64,000 bases of DNA, from assembly GCA_946811185.2 (NCBI GenBank), contig OX328111.1, positions 42,148,388-42,212,387 of the forward strand, written 5' to 3'. Of the stretch, positions 35,535 to 48,165 are shown piece after piece (position 1 is the first letter of the stretch; each line of letters begins with the position of its first letter). Made by a program: the position numbers and the translations under genes. This DNA is from Hippopus hippopus (Eukaryota; Mollusca; Bivalvia; Cardiida; Cardiidae). The notes below the pieces were generated by a model. The model ran no database searches. It saw nothing but the letters and a program-made list of their open reading frames with translations, and was not told where the DNA came from.

Positions 35535-36041
35535 AGAAATCTGGCTCCGCTACAACATCCAGCATTACCAACTTAATCACCATCATCATCCAAACCATTA
35601 TTAAATAGCTTCACAACTGCTGTAAACTTCAACAGTTTTGCTCAATACTATTTTAGTTCACTTTTCAACACTGTTATAAGAAATCAGGAAAACATCTTTG
35701 TTCTACATTCAAATCAGTTCCATTTCTTTACTCGATTCCAGATTGTCCACAGTTGTTTTGTCTTTTTTTATCTTTAAGTTTTGATTCTTTCCAAAAAATC
35801 AGTAAACAACAATAAAATATACACTTATCATTTCCAGTATTTTCTCCCATTATAGCAAGATCTTTCTCTCCAAGGTCTTGCAAACATGACTCATAAACAT
35901 ATTTTTCGTTTACCTTATAAATGTCCCCTCTAAGAATCGATCAACTTCAAAAGTAGACTTCAGCAACATACTTCTTTGCTTTTCACCACTTCTTTACAAA
36001 ATCAAATTGTGTCGAGGATTCCTGAACATGACATATCCTTG
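35535..36041. other. Spacer 1 with a 42 bp deletion between direct repeats, unit 5
   Basis: In unit 1 the heptamer ttccagt occurs at 1720-1726 and 1762-1768. In unit 5 only one copy remains (35832-35838) and the intervening sequence is gone, a textbook direct-repeat deletion. No gene is seen. Confidence 0.85.
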
Positions 36042-38053
36042 CCTCCTTCCAAATAGGTCTTTTTTTTTTCCCCTTCAATTCACAACACAATTGTACATCA
36101 TTGTTCTTTACAAAGTGTTACAATTTCTTCTCGCACATAACAACCTTTCAGGAATAAAGTAAAGATTTCAAATTCGAATACTCCCTCTCTCTCTCTCTGC
36201 CTGCCAATATCACTAAAATGAGGGGCAAAGTAATGTTCCAGACGTAAAACCCAAGGTTCTATAGTTCGATTTCCCGGCAAATCAAATTTTCTTTTTCAGG
36301 ATTGTATAAGTTCATAGCGACACGATTCATTCTTCTCTGATCGTTGATTAATGTTTCCAATAATCTACATTTGAAAGCAAACAATGGTTTCCGAAAGGTT
36401 AAAAGCAAACTACCGGTAAAAGAAACTCCAATAACGCATACATAGGTGCGTGCGATATAACTCAAATTATGTTGAAATCGTCTGATCGGGCTCATAACTT
36501 TCATTTTTCGTTAACGTGGCTCCTTTTAAGATCTGATCAATTACAAAAGAAAACTTCATCAGCATAATTCTCAGCTTAGTTCCTCAGTTGATGACGTAAA
36601 AGGCCTAAAACTTGGGGTTCACAGGTTCGATTCCCCAGCTGTTGCAATTTTTATCCGAGGTTTGATGACAGTCATTGAGACAAGATTCATTAATTTCTCG
36701 TCGCTCGCAGTTTTCTTCCTTCCTTCAATTCACAACAAAACTAATTATCATTTTTCTTTACAAAATGTTACAATTTCTTCTCGCACATAAAAACCCAAAC
36801 AGGCAGTGGCAAAGGAATGTTCCAGACTTCAAACCCAAGGTTCTGTAGTTCGATTCACCGGCTAATCTAATTTCCTTTTTCAGGATTAAGTTCAAAGCGA
36901 CAGGATACATTCTTTCAGCATTGAACAATGTTTCAAATGATCTACGTTTGAAAGGAAAAAGTGCTTTGGGAAAAGTTAAAAGCAAAATACCGGTAAAAGT
37001 AACTCCAATAACGCATAAGTAGGTGCGTGCGTTATAACTCAAATTATGTTGACGTCCTCAGATCGGGCTCATAACTTTCATTTTCGTTAACATGGCTCCG
37101 TGTTAGATCTGATCAATTGCAAAAGAAAACTTCATCAGCATAATTCTCAGCTTAAGTGCGCAGTTGACGGCGTACGAGGCCTTAAACTAGGAGTTTTCAG
37201 GTTCGATTCCCCAGCTGTGGCAATTTATATCCAAGGTTTGTAAATTCGACAAGATTCATTAATTTCTCATCGCTCACATTTTTCCCCCTTAAATTCACAA
37301 GATAAATGTACATCATTTTTCTTTACAAAATGTTACAATTTCTTCTCGCACATAACAACCCTCCAGAAATAAAGTAAACATTTCAAAATCAAATACTCTC
37401 TCTCGCTCTCTCAACATCACCGAAGGCAGCGGCAAAGTAATGTTCCAGACTTTAAACCCAAGCTACTATAGTTCGATTCGCCGGCTAATCTAATTTCCTT
37501 TTTCAGGATTAAGTTCATAGCGACAGGATTCATTCTTCTCTCATCATTAAACAATGTTTCCAATGATCTACGTTTGAAAGCAAACAGTGGTTTGGGAAAG
37601 GTTAAAAGCAAAATACCGGTAAAAGTAACTCCAATAACGCATAAGTAGGTGTGTGCGTTATAACAAATTATGTTGAAGTCGTCAGATCGGGCTCATAACT
37701 TTCATTTTCGTTAACATGGCTCCGTGTTAGATCTGATCAATTGCAAAAGAAAACTCATCAGCATAATTCTCAGCTTGGTTGCTCAGTTGATGATGTACGA
37801 GGCCTTAAACTAGGACCTTTCAGGTTCGATTCCCCAGCTCTTGCAATTTTTATGCGACGTTTGATGACAGTCATTGCGACAAGTTTCATTAATTTCTCAT
37901 CGCTCACATATTTTTTCCGACAACAGTTATGTAGGAAAGCAGCCATTGGTTCGGAAGAATGTGCAAGGTACTGGTAAATGAAATACAACACAGCATGGAC
38001 AGGTGCACGTGACGCCCTGATATACATGTAACTGATATGACTGAAATAATACA
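36042..38053 (+). repeat. Sub-repeat block of three monomers, unit 5
   Basis: Anchors cgttaac lie at 36509, 37085 and 37709 (spacings 576 and 624). The first and last monomers are types 0 and D; only one interior monomer remains, and it has a short deletion (ggtttgtaaattcgac) in its truncated body. Loss of interior monomers accounts for most of the short unit length. Confidence 0.85.
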
Positions 38054-38340
38054 CTTTCAACTCTCTATGTATCTGCTATAAACTTAAATTCCTTCGAACA
38101 TCGTCAATCCATTTGAACTAAGGCAAGAGACAACTAGATTCTCCCTTATAATTTCATTTAGGGCGATAAATTAAACGTGGCCCAAATGATCAGATTTGTC
38201 TTTTGAAGTAGTGGGGCAAACGCGGCATGAAACCAGCATTGTTTCCTGATTCAAACAATGTTTTCAAGTCTTCCTCTCTAAGGTCGTGCTGAAAGAATCT
38301 TTATGACGTTTATTAAACCTTCACTAAATAAAACAATGCC

Positions 38341-38457
38341 GAGATCGGTAGCTTCAGTCGGTAATCTATGGCACTTGAGACCAGGGTATTGCTGGTTCCA
38401 ATTCCTAGCTAGGCAAATTTCTTTCCAAGTACTGATTATATTCAGTGCGACAGGATC

Positions 38458-38504
<47 letters not shown>

Positions 38505-38881
38505 GCTGAATAATGTTTTAATGTTTATGACGTGGAGTATGTGAGAAAGCAGCCAGTGGATATAATATTGAGTGGAGCACTGGATAAAGAAACCGTAAAG
38601 GACTTGAGAACAGGGCGTCATTGGTTGGTTTCCCGGCTCGGTCAAGTTTTTCCGAGGATTGCTTATAGTCATTGCGATAGGATTCATTCCTCTCTCAACG
38701 TTGACCATTGTTTCAACGACTGTTATGTGGGAAAGCAGCCAGTGGCTTGGAAAGAATATTGTGCGTAATACTGGTAAAAGAAATTACAGGAAAGAATAGA
38801 TAGGTGCACTGGCCGCCGCAATATAAACTGAAATAATGTTGCAAACGGCGTTTATCACTCTTCAATCAATCAAGGAATCAA
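38341..38881 (+). mobile_element. Dimeric tRNA-derived SINE with CT expansion, unit 5
   Basis: As in unit 1, with the extra t in tagcttcagtcgg otherwise found only in unit 3, and a private gtcaagtttttcc. Confidence 0.8.
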
Positions 38882-39375
38882 GAATCTTACGTCAATGTTT
38901 ATGAATTATTATCAATAAACAAGTTGCTTTTGATCATAAAATAGGAACCTTGGCTTTTTCGGCATTCTTACGGTAAATAGCTGAGGCTGATACGATATTC
39001 AAAGTGGTCATATGTAGAAATGTACAGGGTGATTACATAATTTTGTAAGATCTTGCCAGGATGTCTCAATTGTGCCAGTTACACCATTAACATTTCAGTC
39101 TAAAAGATCCAGTGCAGAATTCTACATAGTTCTTCATCTACATGTATTTCAAAGCAGATTACATTCAAAATTACGGACTCAGGCAGCATCATATCAACTG
39201 AGAAACGATCAACCATACACACTGATGAAGATATGAAGGAAAGGAAGCTAAATTTATTGTAGGAAGTACATTTTTTGGAGGAAAAGGATAAACATCATAG
39301 TCCAAGAGTGCAGTCCTATAAACGTGAGAAACACAACAAGGAGACCACAGCTGCAATATAAAGTCAGCCAAAAGA
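38882..39375. other. Spacer 3 with the 182 bp segment, unit 5
   Basis: Colinear with unit 1; gtggtcatatg replaces gtggtcgtatg. No gene is seen. Confidence 0.7.
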
Positions 39376-40117
39376 GATGAATGGATGGATGGATGGATGG
39401 GTGGATGGATGGAGATGGGTAGATAGATATAGATTAATAGATAGATAAATAGATAAAAAAAATTGAGGCACAGAAGGCGAAAGAGATGGATAGATGGACA
39501 GAGACAGAGAGAGAAGTTTGCAGGTAGGTCAAAGAAATAAAGGGACACAGACAGACAGAGAGAACGTGACAGAATAATGAACGATAGACAATGAGACAGA
39601 AGATGGTGGAATAGCGAAAGAGACAGAGAGAAACAGAGATAGAGAGACTGTGTGAAAGGAGGCAGTGAGATATAGATAGAAAAAGGAGAGAGAGAGATGA
39701 AGAGGAGGGAGAGAAATGGGAAGGGATAGAGAGAGAAATAGAGAGCGAGGGAAAGACAGAAAGCGAGAAAGAGAGAGACAGACAGAGAGAGACAGAGAGA
39801 CAATGAGAGAGATAGAGAGCGACAGAGAGAGACTGAAAGCGGAAATCAGTGTAGAGGGAAAGATAAGAATGAGGAGCAGAGAGTAAGACAAAAAGTTCTG
39901 AAAAGAGAAGATAGAGAGTGACAGACAAAGAGAGAGAGAGAGAGAATGAAAGAAAGAGACAGACAGACGGTGATTGGAAAGAGAGAGATGAAGATAGACA
40001 GAAATAGCAAAAGAAGAGAGAAAGAGAGAAAAAGAAAGTGGTAGACAGACAGAGACTGAGAGAGAGAGAGAGAGAGAGAGAGGTGAAGAGAGACAGAAAT
40101 AGCTAAACGAGAGAGAG

Positions 40118-40152
<35 letters not shown>

Positions 40153-40181
40153 GAAATGAAAAAGAGAGAGAGAGCGAGATG
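39376..40181 (+). repeat. Polypurine compound microsatellite block, unit 5
   Basis: One extra GATG unit at the left, a short A run of about 7, and gacagacagagag in the middle where other units have longer pure (GA)n. Confidence 0.9.
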
Positions 40182-41805
40182 AGTGAAATGAGGGTGAATA
40201 CATTATTTCAGACCGTATAGATTGAGGGTTAAAGTCATGAAGAAGAAGTAGAGGCCTAAGACTTATCGGTGAAATAAAAGTGCAGGCATAGGTTCGTCAT
40301 CTCAAGGTACATTCAATTAAGCTAGGTTGAAATATAAAGGAAGCAGATAGAACAAGCTAATCGACTGGAGCTAAAATATGAGTAAGGGCATAGTTGTAAA
40401 TACTGAGGGTATATCTTTCGAACTGAGAGAATATATAACCTATCATAGATACAGGCATGCGGCATTGGGTTGAAATAATAGAAGGGACATTGTTTCAAGG
40501 TTTGAGGGAACATGGAACTGAGAATGTGTGTCACCGTCTGGGACAAAGTAGAAGGAACCAAAAGAACATCTTACCGACTGGCAGTGCAGGCTAACAGATT
40601 GGGAGTAAAATCTCTGAAAGGACACAGGTTTATAGCTTAATGATACACATCTCACTCACCAAGGCTACCATCTCAATTCCTATAAGAACATAAAACGGGC
40701 TGTTGCAGTAACCAATGGACAGAGGACACATCTTCGAACTGTGGGTACATCAAGTGGCAAGGGATACAGTCTAATTGAAAACGGGTAAATTTTAAGATAG
40801 AATACAGCTTTAGGGCCTTATGGTGTATCCGAGTGACTGAGGTGCATCTCATAGACTAAGGGTTTTCATTGCTAACTTTGGGTTCAACGCTTTGACAAAT
40901 GTTAGAGACTGGAAGAAAAGTTATAGTTAGGAAACTCTCTAAACCTACACCTAACAGATTTAGGGTACATATCAGGAAAAGTGTGTAAAGGCAACTGTGC
41001 AAATGGTACCATTTGAGTGAGGCCAATGGTTCAGGGCCTGGGCTACATTCAACTGACTATAGGTACGATTTCAAAGTCGTCTTAGAGGACATGAAATAGA
41101 CTGGGGAAACATTCCACGAACTGAGGATACAATCTCAAGGACTCAATCGATATGCTTGTAACGGACTGAGGGTTGGTTTTAGGCGCTGTGGGTATGAAAT
41201 CGCCGACTGTGGGTACAGGCTTAGGAACTTGTGCAGTCACAGGAAGGTGGAAATACAGCTTTAGGACCTATTTAAAGCAATTTCAAGCGATCTAGAGCTC
41301 GCCGCTAAACGTGTAAGACTCAATCAAACAAAAAGAAGAAATACTTCTCGAACTGAAGGTACATCTCTTCGACTAAAGGTAAATCAAACAGACTGAAGGG
41401 GCTAACACACGGCATTTGGTTTAATTCAAAGTAAAAACAAGTGTCTGGATCTTCATTTACGTTTGACAGACCGACGATACATCTTACAGAAAGGCACATA
41501 CAAAGGACCAAAAAGTGGTTGATCATATCGAATAATTTCCAGAGGTAAGGTTTATCTCATTGACTAAGAGTACAGCCTAATTAAGTAGAGAAATAAGAAA
41601 CTGGTTGATTCTGAAGGATTTGTTGACTCCTCTCATGGGCTAAGGTTTCATCTCACGAATTGGGGGTAAACATTGAGACTGGGTTACATGAGACTAAAGA
41701 CGATGGTAAGGACTAATGGGCCAGTATTACGCACTAAATGTATTTCTCCCGATGTGAAAGTACAGCCTGCGGACTGAGGATAAAATCTCCATGACTGAGA
41801 ATATG
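40182..41805 (+). repeat. Degenerate 20-21 bp minisatellite across the unit 5/6 boundary
   Basis: Carries acatatcagg and cgatctagag. From about 41342 it also has the private set of units 6-8 (atacttctcg, ctcttcgactaaagg). Confidence 0.7.
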
Positions 41806-42500
41806 TTTAATGGAAATGATGACAGTTATTGCGACAGGGTTTCTTCTTATCTCAGCGCTGATAATCCTTCAAACGACGCCAGAAAAAGAAAGCAGTAAGT
41901 GCCAATGGGAACAATATTGTGCGAAGTACTGGTAAAAGAAAGTACCGATCTCCTTCCAAATAGCCTATAACTTTTTTTATTGAATCCAAAACTGTCCAGA
42001 AAATATCGAACCCCTTAAAATTAACTTCTGCACATTTCTAAACATATGACCATTAAAATCTACAGTGTTCACACATTTTGCTTTTCCATCATTGTTCTTT
42101 ACAAAAAGTTACAATCTCTTCTCGCACATAACAACTCTTCAGAAATAAATAAAAACGGACTGAAAATATATCTCCCGATGTGAAAGTAAAACCTGCGGAC
42201 TGAGGATACAATCTCTTAGACTGAGAATATGCTCTATGGAATTGATGACAGTTATTGTGACAGGGTTTATTCTTATCTCAGCGCTCATAATTCTTTCGAA
42301 GAGGTTGTGTGAGGAAAACAGCCAGTGCCAATGGGAACAATACTGTGCGAAGTACCGGTAAAAAGTTATCCCCCTTCCAAAAGCTTATATTTTTTCCCTT
42401 AAACTCACAACTGTACATCATTTTTCTTCACAAAATGTAACAATTTCTTCTCGAGCATAACAACCTTTCAGGAAAAAAGTAAACATGTCAAAATCAAATA

Positions 42501-42537
<37 letters not shown>
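41741..42537 (+). repeat. Duplicated headless SINE-body module with (CT)n, unit 6
   Basis: As in unit 1, with variants shared by units 6-8: tacagcctgcgg, agtaccgatctcc, ttcgaagaggttg, ttcttcacaaaatg and tctcgagcataac. The CT tract is about 34 bp. Confidence 0.8.
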
Positions 42538-42539
<2 letters not shown>

Positions 42540-42807
42540 ATCGTCTTGCCAAGTTGCTTGGTCGGTAAAGTACATGGCTTAAAACCTATACAGTGGCAGG
42601 TTCGGTCCCCAAGCTGTACCAATTTCTGTCCGAGGTTCGATTATTTTCATTGATGCAGGATTTATTCTATACTTAATGCCGATCATTCTATCGACTAAAG
42701 TTATTTTGAAAAGCAGCCAGTGGTTTGGAGAGACTGTTACAAGAGCACTGGCCGCGCCATTTACCTGACATCAAGTTGAAACAACGCTAAAAAAAACACG
42801 CTAACAA
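42538..42807 (+). mobile_element. tRNA-derived SINE-like element, unit 6
   Basis: Same element. A box (ttgcttggtcgg) and B box (ggttcggtccc) are as in unit 1. It has ctatacttaatgcc with units 5, 7 and 8. Confidence 0.7.
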
Positions 42808-43335
42808 AGAAATCTGGCTCCGCTACAACATCCAGCATTACCAACTTAATCACCATCATCATCCAAACCATTATTAAATAGCTCCACAACTGCTGTAAAC
42901 TTAAACAGTTTTGCTCAATACTATTTTAGTTCACTTTTCAACACTGTTATAAGAAATCAGGAAAACATCTTTGTTCTACATTCAAATCAGTTCTATTTCT
43001 TTACTCGATTTCCAGATTGTCCACAGTTTTTTTGTCTTTTTTTTATCTTTAAGTTTTGATTCTTTCCAAAAAATCAGTAAACAACAATAAAATATACACT
43101 TATCATTTCCAGTGCTTCCATAATATGGGGACAGGCTTGGGGATATGATACCAGTATTTTCTCCCATTATAGCAAGATCTTTCTCTCCAACGTCTTGCAA
43201 ACATGACTCATAAACATATTTTTCGTTTACTTTATAAATGTCCCCTCTAAGAATCGATCAACTTCAAAAGTAGACTTCAGCACTTCTTTACAAAATCAAA
43301 TTGTGTCGAGGATTCCTGAACATGACATATCCTTG
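42808..43335. other. Spacer 1 with a 23 bp deletion, unit 6
   Basis: cttcagcacttcttta at about 43274-43289 replaces a longer form with an extra acatacttctttgc segment. The minus-strand frame here is shifted near its end relative to units 1-3, which argues against coding. Confidence 0.75.
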
Positions 43336-46038
43336 CCTCCTTCCAAATAGGTCTTTTTTTTTTCCCTTCAATTCACAACACAATTGTACATCATTGTTCT
43401 TTACAAAATGTTACAATTTCTTCTCGCACATAACAACCTTCCAGGAATAAAGTAAAGATTTCAAATTCGAATACTCCCTCTCTCTCTCTCTCTCTCTGCC
43501 TGCCAATATCACTAAAATGAGGGGCAAAGTAATGTTCCAGACGTAAAACCCAAGGTTCTATAGTTCGATTTCCCGGCAAATCAAATTTTCTTTTTCAGGA
43601 TTGTATAAGTTCATAGCGACACGATTCATTCTTCTCTGATCGTTGATTAATGTTTCAAATAATCTACGTTTGAAAGCAAACAATGGTTTGCGAAAGGTTA
43701 AAAGCAAACTACCGGTAAAAGAAACTCCAATAACGCATAAATAGGTGCGTGCGATATAACTCAAATCATGTTGAAATCGTCTGATCGGGCTCATAACTTT
43801 CATTTTTCGTTAACGTGGCTCCTTTTAAGATCTGATCAATTACAAAAGAAAACTTCATCAGCATAATTCTCAGCTTAGTTCCTCAGTTGATGACGTAAAA
43901 GGCCTGAAACTTGGGGTTCACAGGTTCGATTCCCCAGTTTTTTGCAATTTTTATCCGAGGTTTGATGACAGTCATTGCGACAAGATTCATTAATTTCTCG
44001 TCGCTCGCAGTTTTTTTCCTTCCTTCAAATCACAACAAATCTAGACATCATTTTTCTTTACAAAATGTTACAATTTCTTCTCGCACATAAAAACCCAAAC
44101 AGGCAGTGGCAAAGTAATGTTCCAGACTTTAAACCCAAGATTCACCGGCTAATCTAATTTCCTTTTTCAGGATTAAGTTCAAAGCGACAGGATACATTCT
44201 TCTCTCAGCATTGAACAATGTTTCAAATGATCTACGTTTGAAAGCAAAAAGTGCTTTGGGAAAAGTTAAAAGCAAAATACCGGTAAAAGTATCTCCAATA
44301 ACGCATAAGTAGGTGTGTGCGTTATAACTCAAATTATGTTGAAGTCCTCAGATCGGGCTCATAACTTTCATTTTCGTTAACATGGCTCCGTGTTAGATCT
44401 GATCAATTGCAAAAGAAAACTTCATCAGCATAATTCTCAGCTTAAGTCCTCACTTGACGACGTACGAGGCCTTAAACTAGGAGTTTTCAGGTTCGATTCC
44501 CCAGCTGTGGCAATTTATATCCAAGGTTTGAAGACAGTCAATTCGACAAGATTCATTAATTTCTCATCGCTCACATTTTTCCCCCTTAAATTCACAACAT
44601 AACTGTACATCATTTTTCTTTACAAAATGTTACAATTTCTTCTCGCACATAACAACCCTCCAGAAATAAAGTAAACATTTCAAAATCAAATACTCTCTGT
44701 CTCTCTCTCTTTCTCTCTCTCTGTCTCTGTCTCTCTCAACATCACCAAAGGCAGCGGCAAAGTAATGTTCCAGACTTTAAACCCAAGGAACTATAGTCGA
44801 TTCGCCGGCTAATCTAATTTCCTTTTTCAGGATTAAGTTCAAAGCGACAGGATTCATTCTTCTCTCATCATTAAACAATGTTTCAAATGATCTACGTTTG
44901 AAAGCAAACAGTGGTTTGGGAAAGGTTCAAAGCAAAATACCGGTAAAAGTATCTCCAATAACGCATAAGTAGGTGTGTGCGTTATAACTCAAATCATGTT
45001 GAAGTCGTCAGATCGGGCTCATAACTTTCATTTTCGTTAACATGCCTCCGTATTAGATCTGATCAATTGCAAAAGAAAACTTCATCAGCATAATTCTCAG
45101 CTTAAGTGCTCAGTTGACGACGTACGAGGCCTTAAACTAGGAGTTTTCAGGTTCGATTCCCCAGCTGTGGCAATTTATATCCAAGGTTTGAAGACAGTCA
45201 ATTCGACAAGATTCATTAATTTCTCATCGCTCACATTTTTCCCCCTTAAATTCACAACATAACTGTACATCATTTTTCTTTACAAAATGTTACAATTTCT
45301 TCTCGCACATAACAACCCTCCAGAAATAAAGTAAACATTTCAAAATCAAATACTCTCTGTCTCTCTCTCTGTCTCTCTCTCTTTCTCTCTCTCTCAAAAT
45401 CACCAAAGGCAGCGGCAAAGTAATGTTCCAGACTTTAAACCCAAGGTACTAGAGTCGATTCGCCGGCTAATCTAATTTCCTTTTTCAGGATTAAGTTCAA
45501 AGCGACAGGATTCATTCTTCTCTCATCATTAAACAATGTTTCAAATGATCTACGTTTGAAAGCAAACAGTGGTTTGGGAAAGGTTCAAAGCAAAATACCG
45601 GTAAAAGTAACTCCAATAACGCATAAGTAGGTGTGTGCGTTATAACATTAAATTATGTTGAAGTCGTCAGATCGGGCTCATAACTTTCATTTTCGTTAAC
45701 ATGCCTCCGTGTTAGATCTGATCAATTGCAAAAGAAAACTTCATCAGCATAATTCTCAGCTTGGTTGCTCAGTTGATGATGTACGAGGCCTGAAACTAGG
45801 AGCTTTTAGGTTCGATTCTCCAGCTCTTGCAATTTTTATGCGAGGTTTGATGAGTCATTGCGACAATTTTCATTAATTTCTCATCGCTCACATATTTTTT
45901 CCGACAACAGTTATGTAGGAAAGCAGCCATTGGTTCGGAAGAATGTGCAAGGTACTGGTAAATGAAATACTAACACAGCATGGATAGGTGCACATGACGC
46001 CCTGATATACATGTAACTGATATGACTGAAATAATACA
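43336..46038 (+). repeat. Sub-repeat block of four monomers, unit 6
   Basis: Anchors cgttaac lie at 43808, 44385, 45045 and 45694 (spacings 577, 660, 649). Order is 0, a variant interior monomer with taagtcctcacttgacg, B, D. Type C is absent. In D a short deletion gives gatgagtcattg. Confidence 0.85.
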
Positions 46039-46327
46039 TTTTCAACTCTCTGTGTATCTGCTATAAACTTAAATTCCTTCGAACATCGTCAATCCATTTG
46101 AACTAAGGCAAGAGACAACTAGATTCTCCCTTATAATTTCATTTAGGGCGATAAATTAAACGTGGCCCAAATGATCAGATTTGTCTTTTGAAGTAGTGGG
46201 GCAAACGCGGCATGAAACCAGCATTGTTTCCTGATTCAAACAATGTTTTCAAAAGTCTTCCTCTCTAAGGTCGTGCTGAAAGAATCTTTATGACGTTTAT
46301 TAAACCTTCACTAAATAAAACAATGCC

Positions 46328-46859
46328 GAGATCGGTAGCTCAGTCGGTAATCTATGGCATTTGAGACCAGGGTATTGCTGGTTCCAATTCCTAGCTAGGC
46401 AAATTTCTTTCCAAGTAATGATTATATTCAGTGCGACAGGATCTCTCTCTCTCCCTCTCTCTCTCTCTATCTCTCTCTCTCTGCTGAATAATGTTTTAAT
46501 GTTTATGACGTGGAGTATGTGAGAAAGCAGCCAGTGGATATAATATTGAGTGGAGCACTGGATAAAGAAACCGTAAAGGACTTGAGAACAGGGCGTCATT
46601 GGTTGGTTTCCCGGCTCGGTCAATTTTTTCCGAGGATTGCTTATAGTCATTGCGATAGGATTCATTCCTCTCTCAACGTTGACCATTGTTTCAACGACTG
46701 TTATGTGGGAAAGCAGCCAGTGGCTTGGAAAGAATATTGTGCGTAATACTGGTAAAAGAAATTACAGGAAAGAATAGATAGGTGCACTGGCCGCCGCAAT
46801 ATAAACTGAAATAATGTTGCAAACGGCGTTTATCACTCTTCAATCAATCAAGGAATCAA
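46328..46859 (+). mobile_element. Dimeric tRNA-derived SINE with CT expansion, unit 6
   Basis: A box tagctcagtcgg intact. It has ggcatttgagacc and aagtaatgattat, shared only with units 7 and 8. Tail caatcaatcaagg intact. Confidence 0.8.
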
Positions 46860-47353
46860 GAATCTTACGTCAATGTTTATGAATTATTATCAATAAACAA
46901 GTTGCTTTTGATCATAAAATAGGAACCTTGGCTTTTTCGGCATTCTTACGGTAAATAGCTGAGGCTGATACGATATTCAAAGTGGTCGTATGTAGAAATG
47001 TACAGGGTGATTACATAATTTTGTAAGATCTTGCCAGGATGTCTCAATTGTGCCAGTTACACCATTAACATTTCAGTCTAAAAGATCCAGTGCAGAATTC
47101 TACATAGTTCTTCATCTACATGTATTTCAAAGCAGATTACATTCAAAATTACGGACTGAGGCAGCATCATATCAACTGAGAAACGATCAACCATACACAC
47201 TGAGGAAGATATGAAGGAAAGGAAGCTAAATTTATTGTAGGAAGTACATTTTTTGGAGGAAAAGGATAAACATCATAGTCCAAGATTACAGTCCTATAAA
47301 CGTGAGAAACACAACAAGGAGACCACAGCTGCAATATAAAGTCAGCCAAAAGA
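46860..47353. other. Spacer 3 with the 182 bp segment, unit 6
   Basis: Colinear with unit 1; private ccaagattacag where others have ccaagagtacag (or gtgcag in unit 5). No gene is seen. Confidence 0.7.
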
Positions 47354-48014
47354 GATGAATGGATGGATGGATGGGTGGATGGATGGAGATGGGTAGATAG
47401 ATATAGATTAATAGATAGATAAATAGATTAAAAAAAAAAAAAAAAATTGAGGCACAGAAGGCGAAAGAGATGGATAGATGGACAGAGACAGAGAGAGAAG
47501 TTTGCAGGTAGGACAAAGAAATAAAGGGAGACAGACAGACAGAGAGAACGTGACAGAATAATGAACGATAGACAATGAGACAGAAGATGGTGGAATAGCG
47601 AAAGAGACAGAGAGAAACAGAGATAGAGAGACTGTGTGAAAGGAGGCAGTGAGATATAGATAGAAAAAGGAGAGAGAGATATGAAGAGGAGGGAGAGAAA
47701 TGGGAAGGGATAGAGAGAGAAATAGAGAGCGAGAAAGAGAGAGACAGAGAGAGAGAGAGAGACAATGAGAGATAGAGAGCGACAGAGAGAGACTGAAAGC
47801 GGAAATCAGTGTAGAGGGAAAGATAAGAATGAGGAGCAGAGAGTAAGACAAAAAGTTCTGAAAAGAGAAGATAGAGAGTGACAGATAAAGAGAGAGAGAG
47901 AGAGAATGAAAGAAAGAGACAGACAGGCGGTGATTGGAAAGAGAGAGATGAAGATAGACAGAAATAGCAAAAGAAGAGAGAAAGAGAGAAAAAGAAAGTG
48001 GTAGACAGACAGAG

Positions 48015-48063
<49 letters not shown>

Positions 48064-48165
48064 GAGAGGTGAAGAGAGACAGAAATAGCGAAACGAGAGA
48101 GAGATTGAGAGACAGAGAGAGAGAGAGACACCGAAATGAAAAAAAGAGAGAGAGAGAGCGAGATG
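47354..48165 (+). repeat. Polypurine compound microsatellite block, unit 6
   Basis: Same order; the A run is about 17 and preceded by gatt. A longer (GA)n with one gcga interruption near 48050 is shared with unit 7. Confidence 0.9.

Larger units (their letters stand above)
34129..41395 (+). repeat. Macrosatellite unit 5 (shortest complete unit)
   Basis: A 7267 bp unit. It has only three sub-repeats and a 42 bp deletion in spacer 1 at 35832-35838. The 182 bp segment is present. Confidence 0.95.
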
